Below, piece by piece: positions 47,787 through 59,904 of a DNA stretch of 64,000 bases. Numbering within the stretch: the stretch's first letter is position 1; each line of letters opens with the position of its first letter. The notes under the pieces were generated by a model. The model had not been told where the DNA came from, did not search any database, and worked only from the letters and a program-made list of their open reading frames with translations. The position numbers and the translations under genes are program-made. This DNA is from Nageia nagi (Eukaryota > Pinophyta): assembly GCA_050084985.1 (NCBI GenBank), contig JBITNC010000001.1, forward strand, positions 36,766,001-36,830,000, written 5' to 3'.

Positions 47787-48075
47787 AACCCTCAAACTTC
47801 TTGCTCAAAATAGCAAATACAAAATAGGGAAAATGTTTTGGTGCAAATCTCTTAAACCATGAGGAATTAGATAATTCTAAGAGTGCTCATTTGTTACCTA
47901 TGATAATAATTTTTTAGAATTTAAAAAAAAGTATAAAATCATTAAATTGAGACCTAGCCCATTCTTGATATTTTTTTCAAGCTGATCATTTTGATATATA
48001 GCATCCATACACTTTTTTAGTTCCAAAAATAGCAGTTACTAAAAATAGTAAGTCGGGACATAGCTTGTATTTCAC
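47787..48075 (+). other. Leader of the plus-strand Ty3 element
   Basis: Continuation of the 43180-43367 leader after the nested insertion; no gene. Confidence 0.5.
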
Positions 48076-49190
48076 ATGGAGGGAAGAAGATATCAAGACC
48101 CCACTTTGGAAAAATTAGATAATGAGCTTAAAAAACTCCAAGCACAATTTGATGGAGTCAATTTACAAGCAACTTTTCAATATATCAATGGTAGATTCAC
48201 TGAAGTGGTAGAGAGGCTTGCGAGATTAACAATTGACCACTAAATGTGAAAAGATGTAAATAAGTCTAAAACAAGTATAGATACAAGTTCATACAATTTC
48301 ATAACAATAAATCCCATCATAAAATACATCATGTACAAGCTTTCAACATTCTTTAGGGTATAACACTCAAATCCAAGTACAATAGGTGCATATGCAAGAC
48401 CCCCAAGCCTTCATCCTTCCATAGAAAATGAAGCTAGATTTCCCTATATTTGATAGAGAGGATCTAATGAGCTAGATTTATAGGGTAGAATAATATTTTA
48501 CACTAAATCAAATTTCTAATTATTATAATGTTAATATCAGTTCTTTCCATTTGAAGGATGAGGCTATTTAGTGGTACCAATGGTTTGAAAAAACTAATGG
48601 GATCCTAAATTGGAGGGGATTTACTTAGAATTTGTTGGCAAGGTTTGGTCTAAGTGATTTTAGGATTTCATAGGAACCTTTACAAAATTGTAGCAAATGT
48701 CAATAGTAAAAGAATATCAGACATAATTTGAAAAGCTTGCAAATCATACAAAGGGATTAGATGAAGTTTTTTTTAGGATTTACTTCATTAGCAGGCTAAA
48801 TGAAGACATCAATGTAAAAGTCAAAATGTTTAATCCTACTACAATGATATAGGATATTAGATTGGCCAAATTGGTAGAATATAAATTCAATGTCCAATGT
48901 AGACAAGGGAAAAAATCATTCAACAAACCTCAAGGTTCTAAAACTACTCCAAAACCTACCTATTTATTTGAAATTAAGCAACTTAGTTAAGAGGAAATGT
49001 ATGAGACTAAAGTTAAGTGTCTTTACTATAATTGTGATAAAAAGAATGCACTTGTCCATAAGTGTACTACATAAAGGTTGTATTTCCTTGATGCTAATTT
49101 TTCTAAGGATTCGAAGGATGAGAATGTTATTAAGGAAGAAACTAATGAGCCTGAACTAATTAAAGAAGAAGTTCCTATAATTTATTACAA
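48076..49190 (+). pseudogene. Ty3 Gag
   Basis: It starts at ATG 48076 with an intact N-terminal 55 codons (MEGRRYQDPTLEKLDNELKK, coiled-coil-like). After a TAA come degraded frames with FEKLANHTKGLDEVFFRIYF and LNEDINVKVKMFNP (gag domain end), then a zinc-knuckle-like CLYYNCDKKNALVHKC near 49020-49065 and an acidic linker. Order and wording are those of Ty3 gag that is fused to pol. Confidence 0.72.
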
Positions 49191-49199
49191 TTCCCCTAC

Positions 49200-49620
49200 A
49201 AAAATTATGACATCTCAAACAATGAAGATTCATTGATATTTCAAAAAATAGTCCCTCATTATTTTACTTAACTTTGGAAGTACACATAATTTCATTGATC
49301 CTAATGTGACTAAAAAAGCTAACTATTTTATATATTCTTAAAATAATTTTGAAGTAATGATTGAAAATGGAGGTAGAATTTCTTGCAAGGGGAAATATCG
49401 TAATTTTAAGCTTAATATGGATGATTATCACATGTGAAGTGACATGTATATACTTCCATTAGGAGGCTATGATGTGATCTTATGAATTCAATGGTTTTGC
49501 ACATTGGGATCTATATTATGGGACTTGCTTGAACTATGAATGGAATTTATAGTTGAAGGAGATACATATCATTTGATAAAATTATGTGCTAGTCCATCTT
49601 AGATTATCAGTTCTCATAGG
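49200..49620 (+). pseudogene. Ty3 aspartic protease
   Basis: LLNFGSTHNFIDPNV near 49260-49300 is the protease motif with Asn in place of the catalytic Asp (a G-to-A change would do this). LPLGGYDVIL near 49460 is the conserved second half. Confidence 0.72.
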
Positions 49621-49639
49621 ATGGAGAATCTATTTTGGA

Positions 49640-51238
49640 AAGGAAAACAAATGAGATGGTAGGATAACTATTTGCACTATAGCCAACAACTTAGGATGAA
49701 GAGGGAAATGAATTTGTAGAGCTACAAATATTGTTAGCATGTCATGGGAAGGTTTTTGAAGAACTAAAAGAGATACCCCCAATCACCCTCAAGAACACAC
49801 TATACAACTAATCCCCAAAATTTGACCCTAAAACTATCCTTGTTTGTAGAAATATGAAATATAAAAGCTAGTACAAGAGATGTAGGAAGTTACGATTATT
49901 AGGCTAAGTGTTAGTCCTTACTCTTCACCTATCATATTAGTTTGAAAAAGCATGGATGTTGGCAGTTTTGCATAGAATTTTGGGATCTCAAAAGTGTAAT
50001 TATGAAATATAAATTCCCTATTTACATCATTGATGAACTATTATATGAGCTACATGGAGCCAAATACTTCTTGAAACTAGATCTACAATTAGGATATCAT
50101 CATATCCAACTTCATGAAGACGATATTCTAAAAATAGCTTTTTAGATGCATGAAGGTCATTATGAATTTCTAATAATGAATTTCAAACTTACTAATCTAA
50201 ACCTTTAGCAAGATATGTACAATAAGATATGGGAGAATCATTTAGCACACTTAGATAAAACTATGTAACTACTTCATGAGCATCAATTATATACAAAGAA
50301 ATCCAAGTGTTCCTTTGGGCTATGAGAGATTGAATATTTGGGGCATGTCATTTTTGAAGATGGCATTAAGGTCAATCCACATAAAATTGCATATATGTAG
50401 GATTGGCCTATCCAAAAATCACTCAAGGGACTAAAATAAATTTCAAGCCTAAATGGTTATTACTAAAAATTTATAAATAATTATGGAAAGATCTCTAGCT
50501 CCACTCATATCATTACTAAAAAATATGCCTTTAACTAGTCATCAATAGCTAAAGAATCATTCTACAAATTAAGAGTGATACCTTTGGAATATGATTAGGT
50601 GTAGTTTTGATGCAAGAGGGAAGACCTTTGGCTTTCACCAACAAAGCATTATTAGGCCAAAATTTGGCTAGATATACCTATGAAAAGGAGATGTTAGTCA
50701 TAATCCATGTGATTCAAAAATGAAGATCCTACCTCATTGGTCAACATTTTATTGTACACATGGATCACCATAGTATAAAGTACTTTTTGGAACAACAAAT
50801 TATAACAAATAAATAATAAAAGTGGGTGACCAAACTATTAGGTTATGAGTATGAAATAGTATATAAAAAAGATTAAGAGAATGTGGTTGCATATGTACTT
50901 TCTTGTAAATTTGAGGAACCTACAACACTATAAGCAATTTCACCACCATTTCCCCAGTGGTTGGAGTAGCTTAAGCAAGAATGGAATCCAATATGACTCA
51001 ATTTAGGCATTCATTCAATAACTCTATATTCATACTACTAGTAAATCAAATTTCTCATGGTAATATGGCATTTTATGCTTCAAAGATTACATAACATTAC
51101 CATCCACTTCTTCATGTCAACAAGCAATACTTTAGAAATTATGTACTACACCATCAATCAAACACTCAAGGTTTCTCAAAACCTATAAAAGAGTGTCTTT
51201 ATTTTTTTATTAGGATAAAATGAAATAGAAAATCAAGA
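49640..51238 (+). pseudogene. Ty3 RT, RNase H and start of integrase
   Basis: 67 open codons at 49942-50145: FPIYIIDELLYELHGAKYF then LKLDLQLGYHHIQL and KIAF, clearly Ty3 RT. Downstream are KCSFG, EYLGHVIFEDGIKVNPHKI (about 50300-50400), an RNase H segment with PLAFTNKALL-like text near 50630, and HSRFLKTYKRVSLFFY (about 51165-51205). The last is the residue pattern just after the integrase zinc region. The 3' LTR begins about 35 bp later, so the integrase core is missing. The catalytic YVDD box is lost in a deletion near 50230. Confidence 0.78.
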
Positions 51239-51645
51239 AATTTGTTATCAAATTTACTTAGGTTTATTTATGATTTAGTTAATTTAATTATTTTCTTATG
51301 TTAGCTTGTAATGTGAACTATCATATTTTGTAAGACAAAGCACCATTTTGAATGTGAACTTTCAATTAGGGTAGGATTACTATAAATAATTATAAGAAGA
51401 GTAAAGAGAACACCTTGGAAAATTATTTGTATTTTGAGTTGTAAGATAGAAACCCCTTCAAAATGACCTATGATTTATATTGCTATTAAATAAATTTATT
51501 CTATTTTGTTATTTGCTATTAATATAGTATTTTATTTCATTTGGTTTACTTGATGCATTGTAAGTTTGTGGTAATTTTGTATTTCAATATTTCCTATGAT
51601 ATTTGGGGTAAAACCCCTTTTTATTTCTATTGGATTCCTAAAAAT
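51239..51645 (+). repeat. 3' LTR (~407 bp) of the plus-strand Ty3 element
   Basis: Partner of 42761-43167; ends CCTAAAAAT before the target duplication. Confidence 0.85.
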
Positions 51646-51650
51646 ATGAT

Positions 51651-53990
51651 AAACATAACATCTAATAACTTTTGAAGATCACCTTTGATTTAAAGCAACT
51701 AGGTAGGATGGAATTACCTTGATTCTTGCTTGAGTAGTTATGCATTGGGACATGTGAAAATGATGTGAATTATTACATTAGGATCCATGCCCAACATATC
51801 TCAATATCCAAAGGAAAATATATTAGAAAAACTCTTTGGAATGATTGTAGATTTTTCTTTCTTTGATTATTTCAAAACATATCCCACATAGACTATTTTA
51901 GGACACTCTAGATCATCATTAATATCAATCTAAACTAACTTCCTTAGATGCATGTGTGAGCCTTATTCTAATTTCTTAAAGATAGGAAGATATGAATAAT
52001 CATATCCATTTATACTATTGATGTGAGAAGTTGAATTAGATGTAGAGGCTTCATCAATACAAGCATGAGATGAAGAAGGGAAATCACAAGTTAAAGAAGG
52101 ATCCAAAAAATATGATGAGAAAATTATAGATTTGAGACTGATAATAAGGTGTGAATCATGTTCAAGGAGAGGGGAAAATGGATATGAATCATTAAAAGAA
52201 ACCATAACATTATTAAATATAAGTTTGCATGGTAACTCATGGAATAAATTGACTAGGATGAAACACTCAAAAGCATGAGGATTATATGTCCCAAAGAAAT
52301 AATTAACATTATGTTCATCATAGTGATGCACCACTTGCTCTATAAAATTAAGAATTTTAATTCACTTTTATAGAGGATTTAACTTAGGGCCATGAAACCA
52401 TAGACCTATTTTGTCGCATTCAAATTGAAAAGGCACAATAAAAGAATGAACTTATCCCTACTTATATTTTCCTAGGCCATACCCTTTCCATTTTTATTTA
52501 GCAAAGAGTCTATGCAGTAGTTTAGGATATAAAAGATAGTCAATTTTAGAACAAAATTTCTCCTTCAAGAAATGTTTTATGGGGATATCCTTTGATAAAT
52601 CAGCACTCCTATAGAAGAATAAAGATTGATTTGAATAATAAACTAGAGGAATGATGGAGCCAAGAGAAAACAAATATTCTTAAGGTCTCCCTATGTCTTG
52701 TATTGAAGGAATATTAATAAACACATCATCAATATGATATTCCCCATTGTCAAGAAAGTCATACTAGATGATATAAAAAGGTGATGAAATGATTTGGTCA
52801 ACCTAATATTGATCATAGGAAACTTGATAAATCAAAGAAGAAGAGGGATCATCTTCTTGATATGGTACCAATGCCAAACATGATGAAGAAGAGTGGAAAC
52901 TACCCAATGGTAGAATATTATGATACAAAGATGAGGTCTAACAAATAGATGATGATCATGTAGATTCCTATGGAGACTAACCATATTCATGTATAAGGGG
53001 AGGTACATCACATGGAGATGAGGAGGATGTCAGTGATGAAACATGTGGTTGAATAGGAGGATGAGTCAACCATGAATGTCCTTAACTAGGTTGTCATGGA
53101 TATAGATCATTATTTACGAGGATGATGATAGGCAAAATATGCCCACAAGGAATGTGAGAGGACTCAAGAATATAAAATAGAGTTGTAATGAATAAAGGGA
53201 TTTAGATCCATTGTTATGCCATGCATCATTCCATCATGTAGATATTTAAAACATTCATTTATGGTAGAATTTATACACTCCAAATTTGGAATCAATGGCC
53301 TAGCTAATAGTAAATTGTAGTGCATCTATCTCACAACCACATTAAAAGTAGTTGGAATTTCCTTAGTACCCACTTTGATTGGGAGTAACATTGTGCCCAT
53401 TTTATTAATCAAGATGTTAAAATATTTGATAGTAGGTTAACTTAGAAAAGTGAGAGGAACCTTAACCCATTGTAGTTCCTTAAATGATACAACATTGATG
53501 GTTTATCCTTCATCCACTAATAACCATTTGAAATGGCAATCATACATAAAGGATACAATATATAATTAAGGGTGATTGGATGTATGTACAAGGGCATGAA
53601 TAATCTCATATTGATATAAAGTAATAGATGGTCTCTAGTGCAATTTTGTACCATCCTAATGAAGTCCCCAAATACATTCAGATTATCACTTAGTAAATCT
53701 ATAGTATTTAATATCTCATTCAATTCCTTTTGATGTTATTTTGATTATTGTAATAAATACCATAGTGATAAATTTGTATATGTGGTCCTCAATTACTTCT
53801 CTAAGTGTGTCTTGACTATAATAACTAGTCGTGGAAGCAATGTCTGAATCTCTACTTGAGGTTGTGGTAAAGGTTGTTGGATCCTTACTTCCCTATGGGG
53901 AGGTAATATATCATTTCTTCTACTAGTTCAAGTTATCACATTGACCACATAAATATCAATTAATCCTATAAAATTATAAGACTATTGCTA
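51651..53990 (-). pseudogene. Tat-like Ty3: protease, linker and RT start
   Basis: The minus strand reads, with stops, LLLARPLIPNLECINST and CFKYLHDGMMHGI near 53200-53330 (end of the Ty3 protease). A Ser/Pro/His-rich linker follows. Then comes an open 123-codon piece at 52334-51963 (VNYFFGTYNPHAFECFILV onward) and finally the RT entry (DPNVIIHIIFTCPNA, then KGDLQKLLDVMFI) which stops at the insertion site at 51650. RT resumes at 42755. Confidence 0.7.
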
Positions 53991-53999
53991 ATCATTATC

Positions 54000-56040
54000 A
54001 TGTGTTACTTATCGAGAAGTAAAGGGAATAGATCCTACTTGATTGACATTATTATTGTGTCTTAGAAAATACTCCCAAGTTTCTATCATGTTGGGCCATA
54101 GGATTTCCCATTTATACCTTCCCATTGTCAATCAAGTGTTAGATAACATTTATCAATTGATTACACTTATTTATCTTATGTGTTTTTTATCTATGATAAG
54201 TGAAATATTCATTATTTTTTTACCAAGATGATTTCTCCCCATTTGGATCCTCTTATTTTATTTTAGGGAGTATAATCAATTATACATCATGGAGTTTCTT
54301 TAAAATATCCTCCATATATTTTGCTAATGGTTCCCATGTCCTTTTTTTCCCTTACTATCAAGGTTATCTAGCTCTATAATTGCCTTGATGGTTTCCTTGA
54401 TCATTGTTTAGTTGATCTTGAGTTTGTGTCTAAACTAGTGGATTGGCCTTATGTGGCTTTAGTGGAGCCAATTGAAATATTGGTTGTGTTTGATATATAT
54501 CATAATATAATTGGTTTGTATTGGTATTTTTATAGGAAATATTGGGATTGCCACAATTATTGTAATATTTATGATTATTATTCTCTTTTTTTCTTAGCTT
54601 GATCTCACCATCTTTAACCTTAGCTTCTTTAATCAATTTGGCTTGTGATAATGCATCCTTGAATGTATGATGTTGTTGTATTCTTAGTATTTGAGAGATG
54701 GATTTGTTACAACTTATAGAGATCAAGAGTTTGCCCAATTCATCCTAAGGGATTTTGTAAGACATATCTATCACTAAATCTCTCCATCTACATACATAAT
54801 TTAATATTGATTCATCTTCAAATTGGGATAATTTTCCTAAATCCATGATCAAAACCCTCTTTCTAATATTGATTACAAAGTGGTATTAAAAATTATTAGC
54901 CAACTATTAAAAATAATGTATAATTATGCTAAGGAAGGTTGTTATACCAATCTAAGACTTTTCCTGCAAGCATCATTGGAAAGGTCATAAGCATAAGTAC
55001 ATCTTCACTGCTTATGATGTAACATGAATATTTATACTTTCTCAAATGCTCTCTAGGATCTTCCTTGCATCTCAATTTGTATGTATTAGGTATCTCAAAT
55101 TTGTATGGAAAGATCTTGATAGGTCTAGTTAGATGAATTGGTCTATTGAAAATCAAAGTGTAGGATAACTTGGCCTTTTCATGATCATTTACTTTTATTA
55201 ACATGTCCTTAAATATTTTTAAGATTTCATTATTAATATTTGAAGGTTGAGTATTTGTGACCATTTATTGTTTAGGTACATAACTGATTGGTTGATTGTC
55301 ATATTAACTCTCTTAGTCATCATAATATTATGTCTAACGTTTCCAATAATATTGATCACACAATTGGCTTTCGGAGAAACTCACTTTTAGTACAAAGTTT
55401 ATTTGATTTTGGATTGGAACCCCTTTAGTTGTATGGTCCTACAACTCATGATGACTCTAAAATACTAATTTTACAAGAGGTGGTTCTTAGATGTGATAGG
55501 ATGATTGGTCATACTTAGGTCATAATTAGGTACAAGGGATCAAACACAACCATACACATGATACTGATCATTAAACTATTATGTGTATGTATGCACTTGA
55601 GGCACCACCACATTGGAAGATAAGGAATAATTCAATTATGATAGTGGGTTCGTTGGGTATGATTGAAACTTATATATTATATGAACTCTAGGTGGAAAAT
55701 TAGTTTGCACATAAGAAGGTGGTACATGAGGTATGGAAGTATAATATTAATGGCTTTGAATAGTAGAATGTGTAATTTCATCATCATACAATGATGGCAA
55801 GTTATGTTGGGCTCTTTGTTGGTGTGTTTGATAAGAAGTATGTCATCCAACCAAGGTAACTTGAGGAGATGGTGGAGGCCCATGGAACCTTAAGATACAT
55901 GAATAAGGACTATTAGGGGGTGCTTTTGGAGGCCTATATAGGATATATCTAAGATAATAATGGGGTGGATCAAGAGATACACCTACATCTGATGTTGAAG
56001 TGGCTCATGGTAAAGGTAAATTATATTAACATCCATTGGA
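54000..56040 (-). pseudogene. Tat-like Ty3 Gag
   Basis: Pro/Gln-rich N-terminus (about 56000-55600, for example FHGPPPSPQVTLVG). The gag domain lies at 55264-54929 (FPYKFEIPNTYKLRCKEDPRE, then VLMLMTFPMMLAGKVLDWYNNLP) and an open 102-codon piece at 54738-54430 (HHTFKDALSQAKLIKEAKVK). It then degrades. Residues match the Tat gag near 19774-20280 (FEIP, KED.(R/K)EHLR, TFE.A(I/L)SQA), so both belong to one broad lineage. Confidence 0.75.
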
Positions 56041-57779
56041 GACCAACTAATCTATGGGAAAGATAGCTTGTAGTAGGCTATTACATAGCATGTATGTCTT
56101 ATACTAGGAATGGAACATGAGACATAGGTCATAACAAGGTCAACACATGACCAACTCAACCAAAAATTGAGACATATCTAAGGATGGTTCCTCTCAAGAG
56201 GTATCATTGGGATCAAATGCAATGACATGATGTGAGGATGAATGAAATGGTTATTATTGACTAAGATGTGGTAATTTTACAAACTCACCTACATATCTAA
56301 GTCACAACTATAATTATGCTAAATGAATTCTAAAACTAAAAGTTAATCTCTAAAGAAGGCTAGTTCCTATCAAGATTGAACTAGGATTTACTAAAACTAA
56401 CAGGTAGAAAATAAAATTATAGAACTAAACAAACTTAAAATGCTAGTATAGTGGATTTCAAATAAGTAAACCAAAATATCTAGACTAGCATAAGCATTTA
56501 TTAATGTAGAATCTGAGCTAATCAAATAGTTTAATTTTATAGCCACCAAATAAAATATGACATTCCAAGTAATTATGCTATACAAAGTACTTTATAGAAA
56601 TAGATTAACTATTGATAAACCATCATAGCCCATGAAGTGCAAACAAACATATTACACAAACATTTAAAAATAATGATAAATAGATCATAGTTAGGTGATA
56701 AAGAAGTAAGTTGTATTTTATATTCAATGGTGCTAGTTTAAACTAGGGGTAATATCTACTATATTTGATCCCTTCTCCTTCAATGGAGGTATTAAACATA
56801 TAGTTTTCTTTCGAGAAATATCTTCTAACTTTTAATAGACTTTAGACAAATTAAAATATTTATAACTAACTAACTAACTTGATATTATAAACTATCAAAT
56901 TTGATTATTTGATAAGATTTACAACTCATATTCAAATATAAAAATATATGAATCATCCTTCCACATGTATTAACACCCTCCATCTTGATCAGAACTTCAA
57001 AACTTGAATATAGGAGCTATAATCATCTTCTTGGAATGAAAACATATTTTGTCAAAGTTTCAAAAATATTTATAAGTATCTAGATTCAAATGGATCCATA
57101 AAAATCAAATACAAAAGAAAATATATTGTTCCAATGGAATTATTTAGACATACTCTGAATTGGATGACCAAAACTCAAATCTCACAATAAGAACACCTCA
57201 TCTAGTTATTTTGACTCTGATTCACCATGATGTATGATTAACCACCACTAGTAGGACTTGTGTTGAAGAAAATGAAGTTTTCTAATTTCTTTGTTGTTCT
57301 AGTAAAATTTAGCTTGCTCCACTATATCACATCTATGCCAAAATCAAATGCTCTATAAAACATTCTAAAAATGTCTAAGTATAATACTATGTATTTTTTT
57401 TCTATTCTGACAAACCTTTTGCATCCCAATACTGTTGGATCTCTACCAAAATCAAACACTATTAAGAAATTTTCAAAATTGAATAAGTATCAACATTATA
57501 TCAAATAGTAAAGGATCAGAATAAATCACACCCATACAAAACTCTTCTTATTTCTCCAAAAATATATATGAGTATACATTATGGATACTGGCTAGTGGAT
57601 TTGTACCATTAAATCATAAACTCATATAAAACTACAAAAATCTTTACAAAATATAACTCAAGCTATTCCATACCTAGGAAAAATTGCAAGGGTCTTAAAT
57701 CACTTTCCATCTATTGGAAGTTCAATATTTTGAATGAGTAAGGCTAATGAAACAAACTAATTAATTATTTTCAAGTTAA
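56041..57779. other. AT-rich DNA, presumed Tat-like 5' LTR/leader
   Basis: No gene or paired repeat recognised. Position upstream of gag on the minus strand suggests leader and LTR of the Tat-like element. Confidence 0.35.
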
Positions 57780-58640
57780 TATTTGGCTTCATCCTGGATA
57801 ACTCTACTTATTATACTTGTATCTTTGTCATTTAATGGATGAACTTCAAGAACTTATCCTCAAAATTTTCCTTTGTCTAGTATGCAAAATTACTATCTAC
57901 CTTATGAACTTAGTCTCTATATGCCTTCATTTCTTCATGTGTATAAACACTATTATCTTATTTGTATAGGGAAGGCATCTTATTTCTATTAAAAACATTC
58001 AAATCATTGGTCAACCCAAAATAAATTTATATTTATCTAAATACCTATCAAAATATACAACATATTCCTTAGCAAAATGTAAAAAATCTAAAATTGGAAC
58101 TACTTTACCCCAATAATTCAATTTAATACCCTTGAGTGTTTTAATCAGAAACCTTATCAATACTTATTCCTATTTCTATTGGGCAACTAGAGTCTTTTCT
58201 TGGGTTTTCAATTTCTCTTTAAACTCTATTGACTTCATCTTTGTAAAATTTTCTATCATTATCTTCAACTCTCTATCTTTCATGGTACAAGAATTTTGTA
58301 AAATTTTCAAATCATATTGAATATTTTTCTTTTTATATTTAAATTGGCTTTGATCTCTATCCAACCATTTTTCATATTTAGCTTAATACCTTTGGCTTTG
58401 AGCTCTTTCTCTTTTTCTTCTACAACTTTTGTTAGCTTTGAGGAGTTTAATACATCTTTTAACTCCTAAATCTACTTATTTAAAAGAGAAATCTAGTTCA
58501 AATGAAATTTATCCTTCTCATCAGATGAGGATTGTTTCCTTTTAAGTTTATCCACTTTTTGGTCAAGGAGGACTACATTTGCATCCATTAAATTCATATC
58601 AGTTTTAATAATCTTCCTTTTATCCATCCAATTAATTTTG
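57780..58640 (-). pseudogene. Unrecognised coiled-coil protein relic
   Basis: The minus strand reads MDANVVLLDQKVDKLKRKQS, DEKDKFHLN, ELKDVLNSSKLTKVVEEKEKE (heptad-like, charged). A frameshift leads to the open 62 codons at 58364-58176 (LKILQNSCTMKDRELKIMIE onward, again coiled coil). A non-coil part follows: NYWGKVVPILDFLHFAKEYVV, FDRYLDKYKFI, NDLNVFNRNKMPSLY and NSVYTHEEMKAYRD. Stops are mostly TAA/TAG/TGA at expected Gln positions. I know no family with this order. It lies just outside the 3' LTR of the chromovirus and so belongs to the older DNA it entered. Confidence 0.5.
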
Positions 58641-58856
58641 TTTGACCTTAATTATAGGGAAATGCCTTACACATATGAAGCTTTCCTTATATAATGATTG
58701 ATCCATAAACTATAAGATTAAATAATTTCAATTTAATCTTCTCTTAAGATCAATTCACACTTAAAACAATTAAGTGCTTATAAAGGAAATTTAGGAAAAC
58801 AAATTATAAACATAGAGAAGAGAAAAGCATTCACCAAAGAAGAGACAAGCAAAATT

Positions 58857-58890
58857 TATCCTGGTTCACCCAATGTGGGCTACATCCAGC
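58857..58890 (-). promoter_or_regulatory. Conserved LTR U5-type motif
   Basis: Minus-strand GGATGTAGCCCACATTGGG then TGAACCAGGATAAAT. Same motif as in the LTRs at 43.4 and 45.9 kb. Confidence 0.6.
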
Positions 58891-59050
58891 TCAAAAGCTC
58901 TCTAATATCAATGGATGGAATCACTTTACAAGGCCTCCTTGGTCCTTCAAAACCTCCTTTCACATTCACAACACACTCTCAGTTCTAAAAATCATAATAA
59001 AATTCAAACACTTCCCAAAATCCTCCTTCCTTCTCTTGTACAATTTGCTC

Positions 59051-59062
59051 CCCTTTTATACA
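59051..59062 (-). promoter_or_regulatory. LTR TATA box
   Basis: Minus-strand TGTATAAAAGGG, a strong plant TATA context, about 790 bp into the LTR. Confidence 0.7.
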
Positions 59063-59846
59063 ATTTTTGAAGCTAAAATTGGAGAGAATTACAACTAGGA
59101 AATTGGGTAAAAAATATATTTTTAGATATCCATTAACTTCCTTGATCTTCCTGCCAAATTTGGGTTGGTTGCAAAAATCTCCCAAAAATGAGCTCTAAAA
59201 TTGAAAAACATGCTCTCTAGACTATTATAGGCTTAAAAATGAACTCAACCTAATAATAGGACCTTAGGTGAATCAAAAATCACAACAAAAACCTTAGAAA
59301 TGCCAAAATACATTAACAAATTTACAAACAGGTAGGTGCGTTGTGGTGTTGACACATGGTGCTTGCTGGGTGAAAGTTAAACTTGGTTGACTGGTGGCTA
59401 GGCTGATTGGGTAGGCTTGCCATGCAGGTCGAGGTGTGTTGGCTAGTCACACACATGTGGATGGGCTAGTGGTGTAGTTAAATGGTCAACAGACCTCCTC
59501 ATGGTCTAGCCTACATGGTCTAGATGTGGCATGGCGGGTGGCAGGCGAGTTGGTAGTCAACTGGTCAAATGCACCTCCATGTGGTCTGGTGATGCATGGG
59601 CACCCTATCACTCCTCCTCCTCTGACGTGGCCTCCACGGTGGTGGGCGAGTCCCACCATATTTGATTTTTTTAATCTTTTCTTTTTTTTCAAAAATTACA
59701 CAAATGGACTTAAGGCCATATCTTTCACATACAGACTCGAATTCTTGATCTGAAAGAAGCATCGAAAATCTGAAGACAAGATGATCACACTAAACACATT
59801 GAAATGGAGATTACTAAATGTTGAAGGGATCCAAATTTTTGGATCA

Positions 59847-59858
59847 TTCCTTCCCACT
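59847..59858 (-). other. Polypurine tract
   Basis: Minus-strand AGTGGGAAGGAA directly before the LTR tip. Confidence 0.78.
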
Positions 59859-59904
59859 AAGAGAGAGCTTTTATCTCCAAAAGCATTTAGGATGATGAAA
59901 TGAG

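Larger units (their letters stand above)
42761..51645 (+). mobile_element. Ty3 element, plus strand, nested in the Tat-like RT
   Basis: Two LTRs of about 407 bp (42761-43167 and 51239-51645), an initiator-Met-type PBS at 43168, gag, protease, RT and RNase H on the plus strand. It is flanked by ATAAT (42756-42760) and ATGAT (51646-51650), a 5-bp duplication with one transition. It split the Tat-like reverse transcriptase and was later split by the 43368-47786 element. Integrase stops after its N-terminal zinc region at the 3' LTR, so the copy is 3'-deleted. Confidence 0.85.
58699..59846 (-). repeat. 3' LTR of the chromovirus element
   Basis: Minus strand begins TGATCCAAAAATTTGGATCC and ends TTTATGGATCA, giving TGATCC/GGATCA tips. 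It contains a GC-richer half (59330-59660, many CCACC/GTGG words), a TATA box and the U5-type motif at 58857-58890. The second LTR is outside the window, so the low boundary rests on tip symmetry alone. Confidence 0.65.

Noticed and set aside
43376-47791. AACCC target duplication for the LTR-heavy element
   Set aside because: The ungapped alignment of the LTR tips puts the left end at 43368, inside which that AACCC would lie; the flanks AAACT and AACCC match only three of five.
58639-59846. Chromovirus 3' LTR starting at TGTTTGACC (58639)
   Set aside because: The TGATCC at 58699 pairs with the GGATCA tip as an inverted repeat, and the DNA between 58640 and 58699 is outside that symmetry. Kept only as a fallback.
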